This document shows positions 1-11,835 of a stretch of DNA of 64,000 nt, in pieces; the stretch's first letter is position 1, and each line of letters starts with the position of its first letter. The stretch comes from Paratinospora sagittata. Its lineage: Eukaryota; Streptophyta; Magnoliopsida; Ranunculales; Menispermaceae. The stretch covers positions 18,903,788-18,967,787 of the forward strand of contig CM069605.1 in assembly GCA_035771175.1 (NCBI GenBank), written 5' to 3'. The translations under genes and the position numbers were made by a program. The notes under the pieces were generated by a model. That model made no database searches, was not told the DNA's origin, and saw nothing but the letters and a program-made list of their open reading frames with translations.

Positions 1-150
1 AGAATGTGCTAGCAAATGAGGTGAGTGGAGGAGAGAATCCAAGAATGTGCTAGCAAATGAGGTGAGTGGATGAGAGAATCCAAGAATTTGCTAGAAAATG
101 AGGTGAGTGGAGGAGGGAATCAAGGAAGTGCTAGAAAGAGGTGAGTGGAG
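1..150. repeat. 41-bp tandem repeat, about 3.6 copies
   Basis: The unit begins AGAATGTGCTAGCAAATGAG and restarts at 1, 42, 83 and about 123. The first two copies are nearly identical and the last is shorter and more diverged. It lies inside the family B LTR and continues into purine-rich (GAAAGGAAGA-type) sequence up to about 215. Confidence 0.85.
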
Positions 151-240
151 AGAAAGGAAAGAAGAAGAGAAAGAAAAGAAGAGAAAGGAAAGAAGAAGAG
201 AAGGAAGGAGAGAGTTGCAGGAGGAAGATCCCTGCGACGT

Positions 241-900
241 TTCCATCAAAGAGGTGGATCTTTGGAATATACGGTCAGATTGAGCTCAAATTTTATCAGC
301 ACGTTCGTAGCTTATGGTTCTTCATTCTGGTCGGTGGAGATCTTGATCAGAGGTTTCGTCTAAGAGATCTAACCTCTCAAACAAAGCTGGTCGGAAAGTC
401 TAGATTTCTCGCACCATTTCGGTCAAACTTATAGATCTACTAAATCTACCGTTAGATGGCTACCAAATTTGGGTATGTCGTTTAAAACTGATATTTCTAC
501 AATCTGAACGGTCGAGATCGTAATTAAAGGCTTTTTCTAAGAGATATAATCTCTCAAACGAAGCTGGTCGGAATTTCTGGGTTTCTCATGCCGTTTTGGT
601 CAAACTTGTAGATCTCCTCAATCTACCGTTGGATGGATATCAAATTTGGGTATGTAGTGTATAACAGAACTTTCTGTATTATGAACGGTGGAGATGTTTA
701 TACAATTAGTAGTTTGTGTGATATAGTCATTTGATTTCGGGTATTTGCAGCAGGAAAGGAGAAACTGTCTGATTAGACACTTGTTCATCAAAGATACATA
801 TCTTTTCGGTCCACCGTTGGATTGGGCTGATATTTGGACAGAAGGTTTGTTTCTTCACATACTTCAATCTGTACGGTTGATTTTGTGATTACGTATTTAT
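241..900. repeat. ~178-bp degenerate tandem repeat within LTR B
   Basis: Two clear units start at about 361 and 539. Each opens with TAAGAGAT, then CTCTCAAAC, then AAGCTGGTCGGA, and later carries AATCTACCGTTRGATGG. Partial, more diverged units lie on both sides. There is no open frame through the units, so this is LTR-internal repetition rather than a protein repeat. Confidence 0.7.
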
Positions 901-1778
901 GTTGGTAGATTGATACATCTGAACAGAATAATACATGTGAAGAATTGGTAGGGTTGCTTGTATTAGATCTAAATTTAGAATATGAACTTAGACCTTTCCA
1001 AATAGCTTGCATGTCAACTATGTTGACCTAGTTGCCATTGTTGATGAACCCATGATGCAAAATCAGTGATATACATGGCTGAACATGGTGACCTAGTGTA
1101 AATCGACAATATGGCCTAAGTATGGAAAATTTCATATTTTAGGGCTTTTGATGCTTTTGGCCTAGAATCATTGAATTGATGCAACTTGTGTTTAATTAAG
1201 CATGATTAGGGTTGATTATGCTACTGATTTGGTGGTTGTGACCATACCATGGGTTAGGCCTACTTGTGATCAAGTGACCCAATTTGGGCATATTTATGCC
1301 TAAAGGAATTGAAAATCAGTATTTTGATTCATAGAATGGCTTATGTATGAGAACTATGCATTAGAGGCCTAAGTCACGTGATTTGAGTTGAATGATGGGA
1401 TTAGATGAGATTTAGGCCTATTGTTTATATTTGGGCTGATTTAGGGTTGATGTGTAATGTCTATGTGATTGAGCATAGAAATTGATGTATGGTAGGATAT
1501 TGATGTATGTTTCAGGATCTTGATTGGGTTGATTCGGTTTGGTGGTCGTGTGTGGTTAAATACTCTCGCGAGGCTTGGTTGTGAGTAGACTTCATTTATG
1601 ATTATATCTTTTATGTCATCATATCACTTATATATTGTATGTTGAAAGCATGAATGTGTTCTAATGTTTTGAATGATGCATTGATTTGAGAAAACCTTAT
1701 GACTTTGGTTGGGCCCATCTATCTGGCTAATAGGGGGACTTAACCTTGTCATAGGAGGGTTTTAGGAAAGGAAGAGAT

Positions 1779-1880
1779 TGGGGTCAACGGTACGGTGAAA
1801 TAGACGTGCACTAGTAACCCAAAATAAACATGATTGGGATCAACGGTACGGTGAAATAGACGTGCACTAGTAACCCAATG
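1779..1880. repeat. Two-copy ~56-bp tandem repeat in LTR B
   Basis: The segment GGTACGGTGAAATAGACGTG, with its ACTAGTAACCCA tail, appears twice about 56 bp apart with almost no difference. Other LTR families in the window also duplicate a segment rich in GTACGTG-like words at a comparable place (6,889-7,018 and 60,255-60,400). Confidence 0.8.
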
Positions 1881-2598
1881 CATGTAAAATGTGGATCCAA
1901 ATTGATAAGCTTTTACTTGCATCGAACTTATTATAAATGCTTGATATCTATATGTTATGAGCTTTTAATCATGCTACACATTGACATGCATACATGATAT
2001 TTATTGATGAGTATTGATAGCATAATTGAATTCTATTCACTGGGCACCGTTGGCTCACCCTCATTTTCCTCTTTCAGGTCCTTCTGTCCCGAATAAGGGC
2101 AAGGGGGTAGTTATATCTTGAGGGCCTTGCCTGCGAGAGAATCCCAAAGCCTCGATGTGAGTTGAGAGGCATTTTGATTGCATTGTGTTTTAAATTATGA
2201 AATATTATATTTTGGATTATGTAATTATAATACTTACCACATTGTAGTATGGGTGAGTTGGGATTTGTTAGATAGACCATGTGGGCATATGACGGTTTTT
2301 ATTTGTACCCACAATTTTGGACTTTATGTGTATGTCAATTTTAATGGACCGTAGGGATTATGATTTTATTTATGGTTCATTTTTATGGATTATCTATTGT
2401 CTTGGATGATTAATACGGTGGGTAATTTTGTTTAGTACCTTTTGATATTATGTCGTTGTTTGAGATAAGACTCGTAGGGTCTCAACCACCTCACGGGAGT
2501 TGAGGAGTGGTCAGAGATGCCTACGCCGGGCGTCCCGCCCCGGCATTCCGCATGCCATTCCCTGCGGGGTTGGTGGTCCGGGGCGCGGGGCCGTCACA

Positions 2599-2830
2599 TG
2601 TTTGGCTGCCGATCATGATGAGATAAAAAATAATTTCATCCTTATTTTTATCATTGTAATGGGATAAAATAATGATGACCAAAAGAGGAGAATTATTTTT
2701 GTCCCATTGTAATGGGTTTTGTATTTTTTTTTAATTATTTAATTTTATCCTTTCAAATTCAATCCAATCTGATAAAAATAATCTCATTCTAACCTACGTA
2801 CCAAAAGCACCTCTAATCCAACATTAAAAC
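2599..2830. mobile_element. Possible MITE next to LTR B
   Basis: The left end TTTGGCTGCCGATCATGATG and the reverse complement of the right end (TTTGGTACGTAGGTTAGAAT) form imperfect inverted repeats, both continuing into GAGATNATTTTTATC-like sequence. The interior is AT-rich with two ATTGTAATGGG words. No convincing target duplication was found and no coding sequence is present. Superfamily not assigned. Confidence 0.4.
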
Positions 2831-2960
2831 AAAAAAATGTTGAACAACATGCATAGGAATTCTAAATAAAACATTCACACCCAAACGACTCAGACAAATA
2901 AGTTCAACATATTTGCATCAAATATCATAGACCATATTATGTAATGCATGAGGTTATAAG

Positions 2961-4281
2961 TGTAATACCCTTAAATTACACAAAAAAAAAAATGAAATTC
3001 GGGCACCGCCCAAATGTTTGGGCATTCCTTTTTCTATAAAAGGACTCCCCCCCCTCATTTTCACACCTCAACTCTCTCTCTTCTCTCTTGCTCTCTTTGT
3101 TGGTTCATCACTATCATTGTGATTTTTTTCTCTCCTCTTTTGAGACTCTCTTCGCAGTACAAGGAGGTTCTACTCGGGAAGAAGAGCCAGTTCTGGAAGA
3201 AAGCTTTATCTGAAGGTGGGGAACAAAACATAGGTTTGCGTGTCTTATGACTTTTATTAAAGTTTTCATTCATTTATCATTATGTCCATTATTCATTTAC
3301 ACTGCATTATTGCGTATAATGTTCATATTTGTCATACTTATGCCTGTATATTTGGAATACATGTATTACACTGTTACTACGCAGGATTAGTGGTCAATTT
3401 GACTCAACTAGATTTAGTCTTGGCCTCAGTAACTTTGAATAGTGAACGGGAGGCAGCTTGTTGTTCTAGAAGATTGGTATTTAAGCAGACCTCGTGTCCC
3501 ACCTCTCGACTGGAGACTGGTCTGGTTGGTCTTATTTGAAAGCTATCTGCTTGAACAAGTGATACTGGACATCCTAACAATGAACGTGATGATACTGACC
3601 TTAATAAGTATCACTAGACGTTGCCAAATCCTGTTTAATATTAGTAAAGACCGAACCTGCTCATGCATAGTCATCATACATAACCACTTAGGGACATAAG
3701 TGGTTTGTGACAAAATAGTTATTGGAGCAATGCTCACTATTTTGATTTATGGAATAGTTATTGGAGCGATGCTCACTATTCATGATATTTTCCCTGGAAG
3801 GGGACGTACAATGAGAACCAGGTTTACCTAGGGATGGACATTTGTACGTGAATCCAGTGTTATGTACAATCACAGAACCATTACGAGACGGTGTCATGCA
3901 TTCATACATGTTGTACTGTTTATGATGTTATATTGTGCATATGTGATATTTGATTATGAAGTCTTCTTTATTAATTGTCGTATTCACGAACTATTTTACC
4001 CACTGGGCAATAGCTCACCCTGTTGTTAACCATTTTTACAGGAGACTAGGGTGGATTCGGTGGAGGTTTTCGGGCCCACATTTTGTACCCCGTGTTTATT
4101 TATAGGGAGATTTTGGGAGGATGTTCCCTCAATTATATTTTGTACAAAAATACATTCTGAAATTAATAAAATTAGATTTGTACTCAATTGTATACCTGCA
4201 TACTCGGTCATTGTTATAATGCATTCGCGCCCCTCCTGTGAGTGTTCTGTCGATTTAGGCGCATCCGGGCGGGGTGTGACA
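2961..4281 (+). mobile_element. Solo LTR A1 of a Tekay-like Ty3/gypsy element
   Basis: The LTR runs from TGTAATACCC to GGGGTGTGACA and is flanked by the exact 5-bp duplication ATAAG (2,956-2,960 and 4,282-4,286), with no internal element sequence. It is therefore a solo LTR left by recombination between two LTRs. A TATA box (TATAAAAG, 3,035-3,042) follows a U3 of only about 75 bp. The same LTR family occurs at 6,109, 10,631, 20,834 and 59,824; the 59,824 copy is attached to a chromovirus pol, which gives the family its class. Open frames inside it are not genes. Confidence 0.93.
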
Positions 4282-4689
4282 ATAAGCTTAATAATTATTC
4301 TGTTGCTTAAATATATACAAAATATTTTTATATGAGCTAAGTCTGTAAAAGTCCTAGATCAAATTAAAGGAATGGTCTTTTTTTTCTTTTTCCTGTCCAC
4401 ATGAGATTATTATTTCTTGACTTAAAGCTCATAACTCTGTATAACAAAATACTTCTTTGGGCATCCATATTTCAAATAAATAAATTTACTCAATATCTTC
4501 ATGTAATATAATTTTCTAAGAAAATTATCATTATAATATTTCCTATCTATCTAAATAATTGAAAATAATTTTTACTTCCTTCATGCTAATTTTATTTTAA
4601 AATCCAAAATAATTTTCCTATTTATACTCATGTAGTTTTACTTCGTATGCAGGTTGTGTAATAGGTTTTTTTTTTAATGTTAGATTAGA

Positions 4690-4735
4690 GGCGCCTTTTG
4701 AAAAGGTGACTCTAAGAGTAGCCTTTTCAAAAGGC
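4690..4735. repeat. Hairpin with ~21-bp arms
   Basis: GCCTTTTGAAAAGGTGACTC is followed almost at once by its inverted copy ending GCCTTTTCAAAAGGC, with about 19 of 21 positions pairing. The adjacent GAGGCGCC word resembles the GGCGCCTCTT hairpins of the foldback element at 38.6-39.7 kb. No transposon borders were found. Confidence 0.6.
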
Positions 4736-5116
4736 ATTTTTTAGCGAAAAAAGGAAAAAAAAAAAGTTCTACCTTGTTGGACTCGGTCAACAGTCGTTGA
4801 CCGATCTAACTAGGGTAGATCTCAAAATTGTTTGTGGTATACGGTGAATTTTTAAATAAAAGATTCATCAATGGTAATTTTAAAAAAAAACCCATATATA
4901 ATACGCAATTAATTAGCTGAAATAGATTTTTTTTTTTTTTTTAATATAAGGGCTACATATTACCAAAGAGCTGTTGAGCATTTGCTTTGACGAAAATGCC
5001 ACTCTTATGTTGCGCTCGCCATTTTTTCTCCTCTTTTTTTTTTTTAATAATGGAAACTGATGATAGTATGTACCGAAGGCATATGTACGAATGCGTCACA
5101 CTCCAAATCTTTTGCA

Positions 5117-5446
5117 GGCTTGTTCGATATTGCTTCTGCTTATATCTTATAGCTTTTATAGAAGTACTTATGAAAAAAGTGCTTACAAAAAGTTGTTGAT
5201 AATTTATTTAACAACTTTATTTAAAAAGTGCTTTTGGTAGTTATTTTAGTATCTAAAATATATTTTTTGGTTTAAAAGACTAAAATCGCAGAAGCAGAAT
5301 GGAGAAGTTGTCCTTGAACTGCTTCTAAAACTTGTGATAGATCTATGATTATTGGAAGTTAGCAGAAGCAAACAAACGGGCCAAACTCAACTTCTGCTTA
5401 TAAAAAGTGAAAAAAGTGCTTCTGTTGTAGTAACAAACAAGCCCTG
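5117..5446. mobile_element. Possible hAT-like MITE
   Basis: The left end (GGCTTGTTCGATATTGCTTC) and the reverse complement of the right end (GGGCTTGTTTGTTACTACAA) are similar. The interior repeats AAAAGTGCTTCTG-type words in both orientations. The flanks both contain TGCA but an exact 8-bp duplication is not visible, so the class is tentative. Confidence 0.4.
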
Positions 5447-6108
5447 CAACTCGCATGGAACACTTGACACGACAGCATTACCATACAATATACAACTAAC
5501 TTTTAAAAAAAAAAATTATTTAAGGAGATAAAATGTTAGTAATAGAAAAGTCACAAATGTCATTGTGATAAATGTTACATTAACATTAACACCTAAAATA
5601 TACATTTAAAGTGTACATCACCCCTATACACAATTAGATTGCCTAGAATCATGGGTTGTCACATGATTTGAGGTAATCTAATGGTGATGTTGAATGTACA
5701 CTTTGAATGTCATTTTAACATTTTTCAGTGCCATTTTACTTAAAAGATATATAAACACCCAAAAAAATGGAGAAAATTATAAAGTATATGTCGCAGAGCA
5801 CAAGAGTTGAATCAAACCCTCGCCTATGGCAAAAAGTTGAATCGCTGAATTAACTTAGCCAACCCTCGTTGGCAACAAAGAGCTATTAACAGGAAGAGTA
5901 AGTTGCTTAAGAAATCAATTGTCCAAAAACATTAAAACCTGAATATTTTTTGAGACCTAGAACCCTAATATTGGGAATTTTATGAAATTCAGCAGCTTTA
6001 ATGGAATTAAATCAGGTGAAAGCAAACTAAAGAAAAAAAAACATAGAAGAAAATAAGATTTTTAATAATTAAAAGAGAATTTTATCTATACTATTTATAA
6101 TGTCAAAA

Positions 6109-7437
6109 TGTAATATCCTAGGTTTGCACACAAAAAAAAAAATTGAACTTTGGGCACCTTTTTGGCTATGAAAAGCCCCCCCTCCCCTTTGATATTTTTC
6201 ACACCAAATCACTTGCTCTCTTTGTAATTTTTTTCTCTCTCTCACTCCTCCTGAGTTTTTCTCTTCTCTCTATGAGACTCTCTTCGCGATGCAACGTGGT
6301 TCTATTCGGGAGAAGGCGCCAGTTCTAGAAGGAGTTATTATATGAAGGTGGGGAACAAAACATAGGTTTGCGTGTCTTATAACTTTTATTAAAATTTACA
6401 TTCATTTATCATTATGTCTACTATTCTGCATTATTGCGTATAACTTTTATACGTGTCATACTTATGCCTGTATATTTGGAGTTCATATATTACGTTGTTA
6501 TTATGCCGGATTAGTGGTCAATCTGACTCAACCAGACATTGTCTTGTCCTCAGTAACTTTAAATAGTAAACGGGAGGCAGCGTGCTGCTCTAGACGATTG
6601 GTACTTAAGTAGACCTCGTGTCTCATCTCTCAAACTGGAGACTGATCTGGTTGGTCTTATTTGAAAGCTATCATTTTGTACAAGTGATACTGAACATCCT
6701 AACTTTGCCCGTGGTGATACTGACCTAATAAAAATCACTAGACGTTGTCAAATCCTGTCTAATGTTAGTAAAGACCGGACCTGCTCATGCATTGGCATCA
6801 AACATAAGCACCACCTAGGTACGTAAGTGGTTTATGATCCACAAAATAGTTAGAAGCAATGCTCACTATTCTTGATATTTCCGTGGAGAGGGACGTACAA
6901 TGAGAACCCAGGTTTACTTGGGGATGAACATCTGTACGTGAATCCAGGGCGATGACCTTGGGGAGGGACTTACAATGGGAACCCGGGTTTAACTGGGGAT
7001 GAACATCTGTACGTGAACTGAAGGCGTCATACATTCATGGAACCATTACGAGACGGTGTCATGCATACATACATGTTGTACTGTTTATGATACTTATTGT
7101 GTTTATGTGATATTTGATTATGAAATTTTCTTTATTAATTGTTATATTCACGAACTATTTTACCCACTGGGCAATAGCTCACCCCGTTGTTATCTAATTT
7201 TTCTCAGGAGATTAGGGTGGACTCGGTGGAGGTTTTTGGACCCACATTTTGTAATCCTTATTAATTAAAGGGAGATTTTGGGATGATGTTTCTTTAATCA
7301 TATTCTGTATAAAAATACATTCTAAAACTAATGAAATCAGACTTATATTTAATTGTGTACTTGCACACTCAGTTATTGTTATAATGCATTTGCGCCCCGT
7401 CCTTGAGTGTTCGGGCGCGTTCGGGCAGGGTGTGACA
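6109..7437 (+). mobile_element. Solo LTR A2 of the Tekay-like family
   Basis: Begins TGTAATATCC and ends GGGTGTGACA, with the exact target duplication CAAAA at 6,104-6,108 and 7,438-7,442. No internal sequence is present. The expected TATA position reads CTATGAAAAG, so the promoter is mutated. Two tandem copies of a GGACGTACAATGAGAACC segment lie at 6,889-7,018, and the shared GCTCACC module lies at 7,164-7,208. It is inserted at the left edge of the repeated segment that begins at 7,438. Confidence 0.93.
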
Positions 7438-8601
7438 CAAAACCTCTTAAGTCAAGGTGTGCCACTTTTTGTAGATATCCCTAACTTACCCATGATTTTT
7501 GTAAAGTTTTACTATTTCTTAAATTTAAATATTGGGGGTAGTATGGTAATATACCACTAATAATTTTACTAGCCAAAATGCCATTCTTTTGCTGTATACA
7601 AAAATTTGACACGGGGATATTAAATTGAAAATGAGTATTTTTTGAAACTCTAACAACAACTCTCTCCTAAATTATAGGATTTGCAGTTATTTTTAGAACT
7701 CTACCAATATTTTCCTCTTAAATTATAGGATTTGCTCTCTCAAAAAAAATTATAGGATTTGTAGTTATCTTTCACTTTCATTCCAAGATCTTCTTTAATT
7801 TAAATTATAAGATATAAATTAAATTAGCAAATTTATTAATTTTGTCTAATTTTTTTTTTCATTGGTGGTCCCCAATTCAAAAAAAATAATAAGGATTATA
7901 ATTTAATTAATGCACTCTTCACCTTCAACCAACTCATTCGTCTTTCCTCCAAACATGGCCTTCGACAAGAAGCCCACCAACTATTTGACGAAATGCGTTG
8001 AACCAAATATCTTCACTTGGAACACTATCATCTATGCTCACATCAACAACCAAGCAAAAACTTCTTAACTCATGGTGTGCCACTTTTTGTAGATATTCCT
8101 AAATTACCTATGATTTTTGTAAAGTTTTACTATTTCTTAAATTTAAATATTGAGGGTAGTATGGTAATATATCACTAATAGTTTTACTATTTATTAAATT
8201 ACCCAAAATGCCCTTCTTTTGCTTAATACAAAAATTTGACACATATACTGGATATTAAATTGAAAATGAGTATTTTTTGGAACTCTAACAACTCCCTCCT
8301 AAATTATAGGATTTGCAGTTATTTTTAGAACTCTAGCAATATTTTCCTCTTAAATTATAGGATTTGCTCAATCTCAAAAAATATATAGGATTTATAGTTA
8401 TCTTTCAGTTTCACTCCACGATCTTCCTTAATTTTAATTATAGGATATAAGTTAAATTAGTAAATTTATTAACTTTGTCAGTGTAAATTTTTTTTTCTTT
8501 TTTTTTTCATTGTTGGTCCCCAACTCAAAAAAATAATAAGGATTATAATTTAATTAATGCACTTTATAATTTACGTGCAACACATGTGCCTGTGGACTAG
8601 T
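7438..8601. mobile_element. Duplicated AT-rich repeat enclosing a PPR fragment; possibly Helitron-derived
   Basis: Two direct copies of a ~470-bp block (about 7,440-7,912 and 8,059-8,570) start CTTAAGTCA/CTTAACTCA GGTGTGCCAC and end ATAATTTAATTAATGCACT. A 146-bp PPR coding fragment lies between them. The right copy runs on into a weak hairpin (ACGTGCAACACATGTGCC) followed by CTAGT at 8,597-8,601, which resembles a decayed Helitron 3' terminus, and Helitrons often carry gene fragments. The base after CTAGT is C rather than the expected T, and no 5' terminus was identified. The Helitron reading is a hypothesis; the direct repeat is certain. Confidence 0.5.
7913..8058 (+). pseudogene. PPR gene fragment (plus strand)
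   Basis: The translation contains FNQLI, SKHGLRQEAHQLFDEM and, after a frameshift, NIFTWNTIIYAHINNQAK. These are hallmark phrases of plant pentatricopeptide-repeat proteins (P-L-S type), which bind organellar RNA. It matches the beginning of the minus-strand PPR relic at 9,186-9,740 closely, so both derive from one gene. Only about 48 codons remain, with a frameshift near the MR junction, so it is non-functional. Confidence 0.8.
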
Positions 8602-9185
8602 CAAAAGATAGAAGAAACTTAGAGAACTCTAGACCTTTAAGCAATGCCTGTATAATTAGAAGCAAAATATAATAAGATTTGACCTGAAGAGATCACCCAC
8701 AAGACAATGGAAGGGGTGTAACAAGAGATTCAGGGAGAATGAAATATATAGCTACCCTATTGGTATAAGCTTCAATTGTTTAGCCAAAACACATAATTAA
8801 TATCAATGACTCCACTAGTACTTAAAATCACTCTTCCTTGCACGTGATATATGTATATATATAAATATTGAAACTATGACAAAAAAAACAGTAGATGATT
8901 AGTCCTCAATATATGCAATATAATTAGTTTAAACTAAAATTCAAATAATATTTAAGTCTTTATCTATATGAAAAATATCTATACATATTAATATTAAGTT
9001 TCAAAGACGCAAAGGGGAAGAATTCTTCACCTCTAAAATAAATTATCAAAGAAGACGTTTTCTTTTTCTCAAAACAATTTGGAAGTGTTTCAGAAACACC
9101 TCCACTGAGCATTTTCTTATTAATTAATTTTTTTTTCTATCAACTAATTGGAGGCATTTCTCATGAACAAAATCCACATACATAA
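8602..9185. other. Intergenic, nothing recognised
   Basis: AT-rich sequence with no supported exon, no clear repeat border and no RNA gene. It separates the duplicated repeat block from the PPR relic. Confidence 0.6.
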
Positions 9186-9740
9186 TTTCACAACTTCCAT
9201 TAAACACTTGGAACTGCATCTCTAAAACACCCACATTTAGAGTACATGTCAATCAGGGAGCTCACTATGAACCCATTTAAATCAATGCATGATTTGACCA
9301 TGTATGAATGCAACTACTTTCCATATGACACAACCGAAAGCTTCGCAGTCAAGTTGAGCATTGTTTTTAGTGTGAAATCATCAATTGGGATCTGCATCTC
9401 TTGCATTTCAAAAAAGAGTTGGAAAGCTTGGGAATTGGAACCGGGTGGTGCATTGGCATAGCCGGTGATCATGGAGTTGTAAGTGACGGAATCCTTGTTG
9501 GGTACGGCGTCGAAAAGCAAACGTGCTTGGGAAAAGTCTTGGTTGTTGATGTGAGCATAGATGATATTGTTCCAAGTGAAGATATTTCATTCAGGCATTT
9601 CGTCAAATAGCTGGTGGGCTTCTTGTAGAAGGCCATGTTTGGAGTAAAAAAAGATGAGTTGGTTGAAAGGTGAAGACTGTTGGGAATATGCAAGTTTTGA
9701 TGATGTGGGTATGGAGTTTGAATCCTTCTTTCAATGACCA
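9186..9740 (-). pseudogene. PPR protein pseudogene
   Basis: Read on the minus strand from about 9,740 down, one frame gives LHTHIIKTCIFPTVFTFNQL, then SKHGLLQEAHQLFDEMPE, then a stop. It continues with NIFTWNNIIYAHINNQDFSQ, ARLLFDAVPNKDSVTYNSMI, TGYANAPPG and SVVSYGK, then a second stop, and LHSYMVKSCIDLNGFIVSSL and IDMYSKCG. This is about 180 codons of consecutive P, L and S motifs of an organelle RNA-binding PPR protein; the usual length is 500-700 aa. Two in-frame stops (one replacing an R/K-like position after MPE, one at the usual Gln before LHS) and the missing C-terminal E/DYW region make it a pseudogene. A partial second copy lies inverted at 7,913-8,058. Confidence 0.85.
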
Positions 9741-9797
9741 CAACATCATCCATTAATTCAAGAACAAAGCTAAACTTAAGAATTTTCATCTATTAAT

Positions 9798-10240
9798 AAA
9801 TTCGCGGTTTTCATTCAAATGAGATTTTTGTGTGCTTATATATATATAAATTCTTAATTTTTATCTTAAATAAGACTTTTATGTGTTTATACAAATAAAT
9901 TCATAATTTTTACTCTATATAGGATTTTTGTGTGCTTATATAAACAAGTTGATAATTTTTACCTTAAATGAGACTTTCTTATGCTTATATAAACTAAATT
10001 CGTAATTTTCTCCTTAAATGACACTTTTGCGCGCTTATATTAAAATATTTATAATTTTTACCTCAAATGAGACTTTCGTGTGCTTATTAAACAAATTTAT
10101 AATTCTAAGCCCAAATGAAACTTTCCTGTGCTAATATTAGCTAATTTGTAATTTACTCTTTAAATCGCACTTTCATGCATTTATATAAAAAAATTCATAA
10201 TTTTTACCTCAGATGGATTTTTTGTGTTAATATAAGTGTG
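9798..10240. repeat. 49-bp minisatellite, about 9 copies
   Basis: Units of roughly AAATTCATAATTTTTACCTY, then AAATGAGACTTTYGTGTGCT and TATATAAAC restart at 9,798, 9,848, 9,897, 9,946, 9,996, 10,045, 10,093, 10,142 and 10,191. The spacing is a steady 48-50 bp even though the copies are diverged. It contains no open frame. Confidence 0.88.
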
Positions 10241-10242
10241 GT

Positions 10243-10630
10243 GTGTGGTGGCGACCCCACACGCTGGACCACTATCCCTCACGAGACAGAGTGTGGAATG
10301 TTAGAGCGGGATGCCCGGCGTAGGCATCTCCAACCACCCCACATCACCCATAAAGTGATCGGGACCCTACAAGCCTCAACATTTACCTAACAAATTCCTT
10401 GTCATCTCAATATCAGCCTATTCACCTATGCAATTCTACTATCCCCAACTAAGCATGTACATTCCCATTATTAATTAATCCACCATAGTAGATAGGACTA
10501 TACTATTACATTCCATGGGCAAAGATCAAAGTCAAAACATGATCCATAAGTCATAGATATGCATAGCCCATGAATTCCAAACATAATCCCATGGACAATT
10601 ACAATTCCAAGATAAACAAGTCACATGATT
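10243..10630 (-). mobile_element. Fragment of an LTR related to family B, minus orientation
   Basis: The reverse complement of 10,243-10,400 aligns with 2,450-2,598. Shared words are GATGCC(T)ACGCCGGGC(A/G)TC, GGGACCCTAC(A/G)AG and the GGACCAC stretch near the terminus. It stops abruptly where the family A LTR begins at 10,631, so the two were brought together by insertion or deletion. Confidence 0.6.
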
Positions 10631-11803
10631 TTTCACACCTCATTCGGACGTGCCTAGACCAGCGAAACACTCACAGGCGGAGTGCGATGCAGTTACAACA
10701 GAAATCAGATGCGCAGGCACACAACATAGGGACAAAAATTTCTTTTTCATTAATTATAATATTTTGATACAAAATGAAAGATGTCCAATGACTGCCAATA
10801 CAGGGAACGTAGTCCCAAAATTACCCTAGCGATTTGCACAAGGTTGACAAACAAAGGCCCATGTACCTCCGCCAAGATCTATCTCAGGCTCCTGAAAAAT
10901 GGTTAGCAACGGGATGAACCATCACCTAGTGGGTGAAACAGATATTCCGTAGATTATGACAATTAATAAAGAGAACATCATCATCACAAATATCAAATAA
11001 TCCTAGCATAACATCATTAACAATGTACAATATCATAAATTAGTAAACACCCATAACGCACCATCCCGTAAGGGTTCTTGGCCACCATCCTGGGTTCACG
11101 TTCAGATGTCCATGTCAAGGGTGATTTATCCTGGGTTCACACTGTATATCCATCTTTGGAAAAAACTTGCATATAGTCAGATTACATCCATAGGCATTAA
11201 GCGATTTACATCCCGAGGTGGTTACGTTGTCTACAAACTTTCATGCATAATGCTAGTTCATAATTATGGGTATGTACGTGAATAGTATCATATATGTAAA
11301 TAGTGTCGTATACATAAATAATATTGTATATGTGCAGCGTTTGGTGTTGCCTATCAAGATCGTCCATACCAACGTGCATTGTTTGGACATCTAATATTAC
11401 CTTCATAGGGTGAATATCTTTTAATAAAATGAACCAAATTAGTCCACAGGCTGAGAGGTGGGGTCACAATGGGCCTGTTTAAATACCAAGTCTTCTAGAG
11501 CAACAAGCTTCCTCCCGTTCACTATTCAAAGTTACTAAGGACAAAACTGAATCTCGCTAATTAAATTGATTGCTAATTCAACAGAGTAACAATATGATAC
11601 ATTAATTCCATATGTCAAGGTACAAACATGACTAATGTAGTCTAAGTGAATATCAGACATAATGATAAATGTATGAAAACTTTATGAAAAATCATAAGAC
11701 ATGTAAACCTAAGTTTCGTTCCTACCTTCAAGTTTCACACTCTATGCTCCGCACTCTTCGCCAGGCAGCAACTTCGTACTACACAAGTAGAGAGTCTCAA
11801 AGA

Positions 11804-11835
<32 letters not shown>

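Larger units (their letters stand above)
1..2598 (+). mobile_element. 3' part of a long LTR (family B), truncated by the window edge
   Basis: The right border is a GC-rich end finishing in GTCACA at 2,598, the usual shape of a plant Ty3/gypsy LTR terminus. At 2,037-2,077 it carries the CACTGGGC, GCTCACCC and pyrimidine-AG module that also occurs in the other LTRs of this window. The left end lies outside the window, so neither the target duplication nor solo versus full-length status can be judged. Reverse-complemented sequence like its last ~150 bp recurs at 10,243-10,400. It contains several internal tandem repeats, listed separately. No coding capacity is recognised. Confidence 0.6.
4287..6108. 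other. AT-rich intergenic stretch without a recognised gene
   Basis: Long A/T runs and no supported coding exon. It contains a short hairpin (4,690-4,735) and a possible MITE (5,117-5,446), listed separately. The remainder shows nothing I can name. Confidence 0.6.

Noticed and set aside
4051..4335. 94-codon frame inside solo LTR A1
   Set aside because: It lies in the U5 part of the LTR and extends past the LTR border; related LTRs do not keep it.
7438..8570. The two ~470-bp direct repeats as LTRs of a small element
   Set aside because: They lack TG...CA ends, a primer site, a polypurine tract and a target duplication; tandem duplication or Helitron content fits better.
9246..9610. Plus-strand frames across 9.25-9.6 kb
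   Set aside because: They are antisense shadows of the minus-strand PPR pseudogene.
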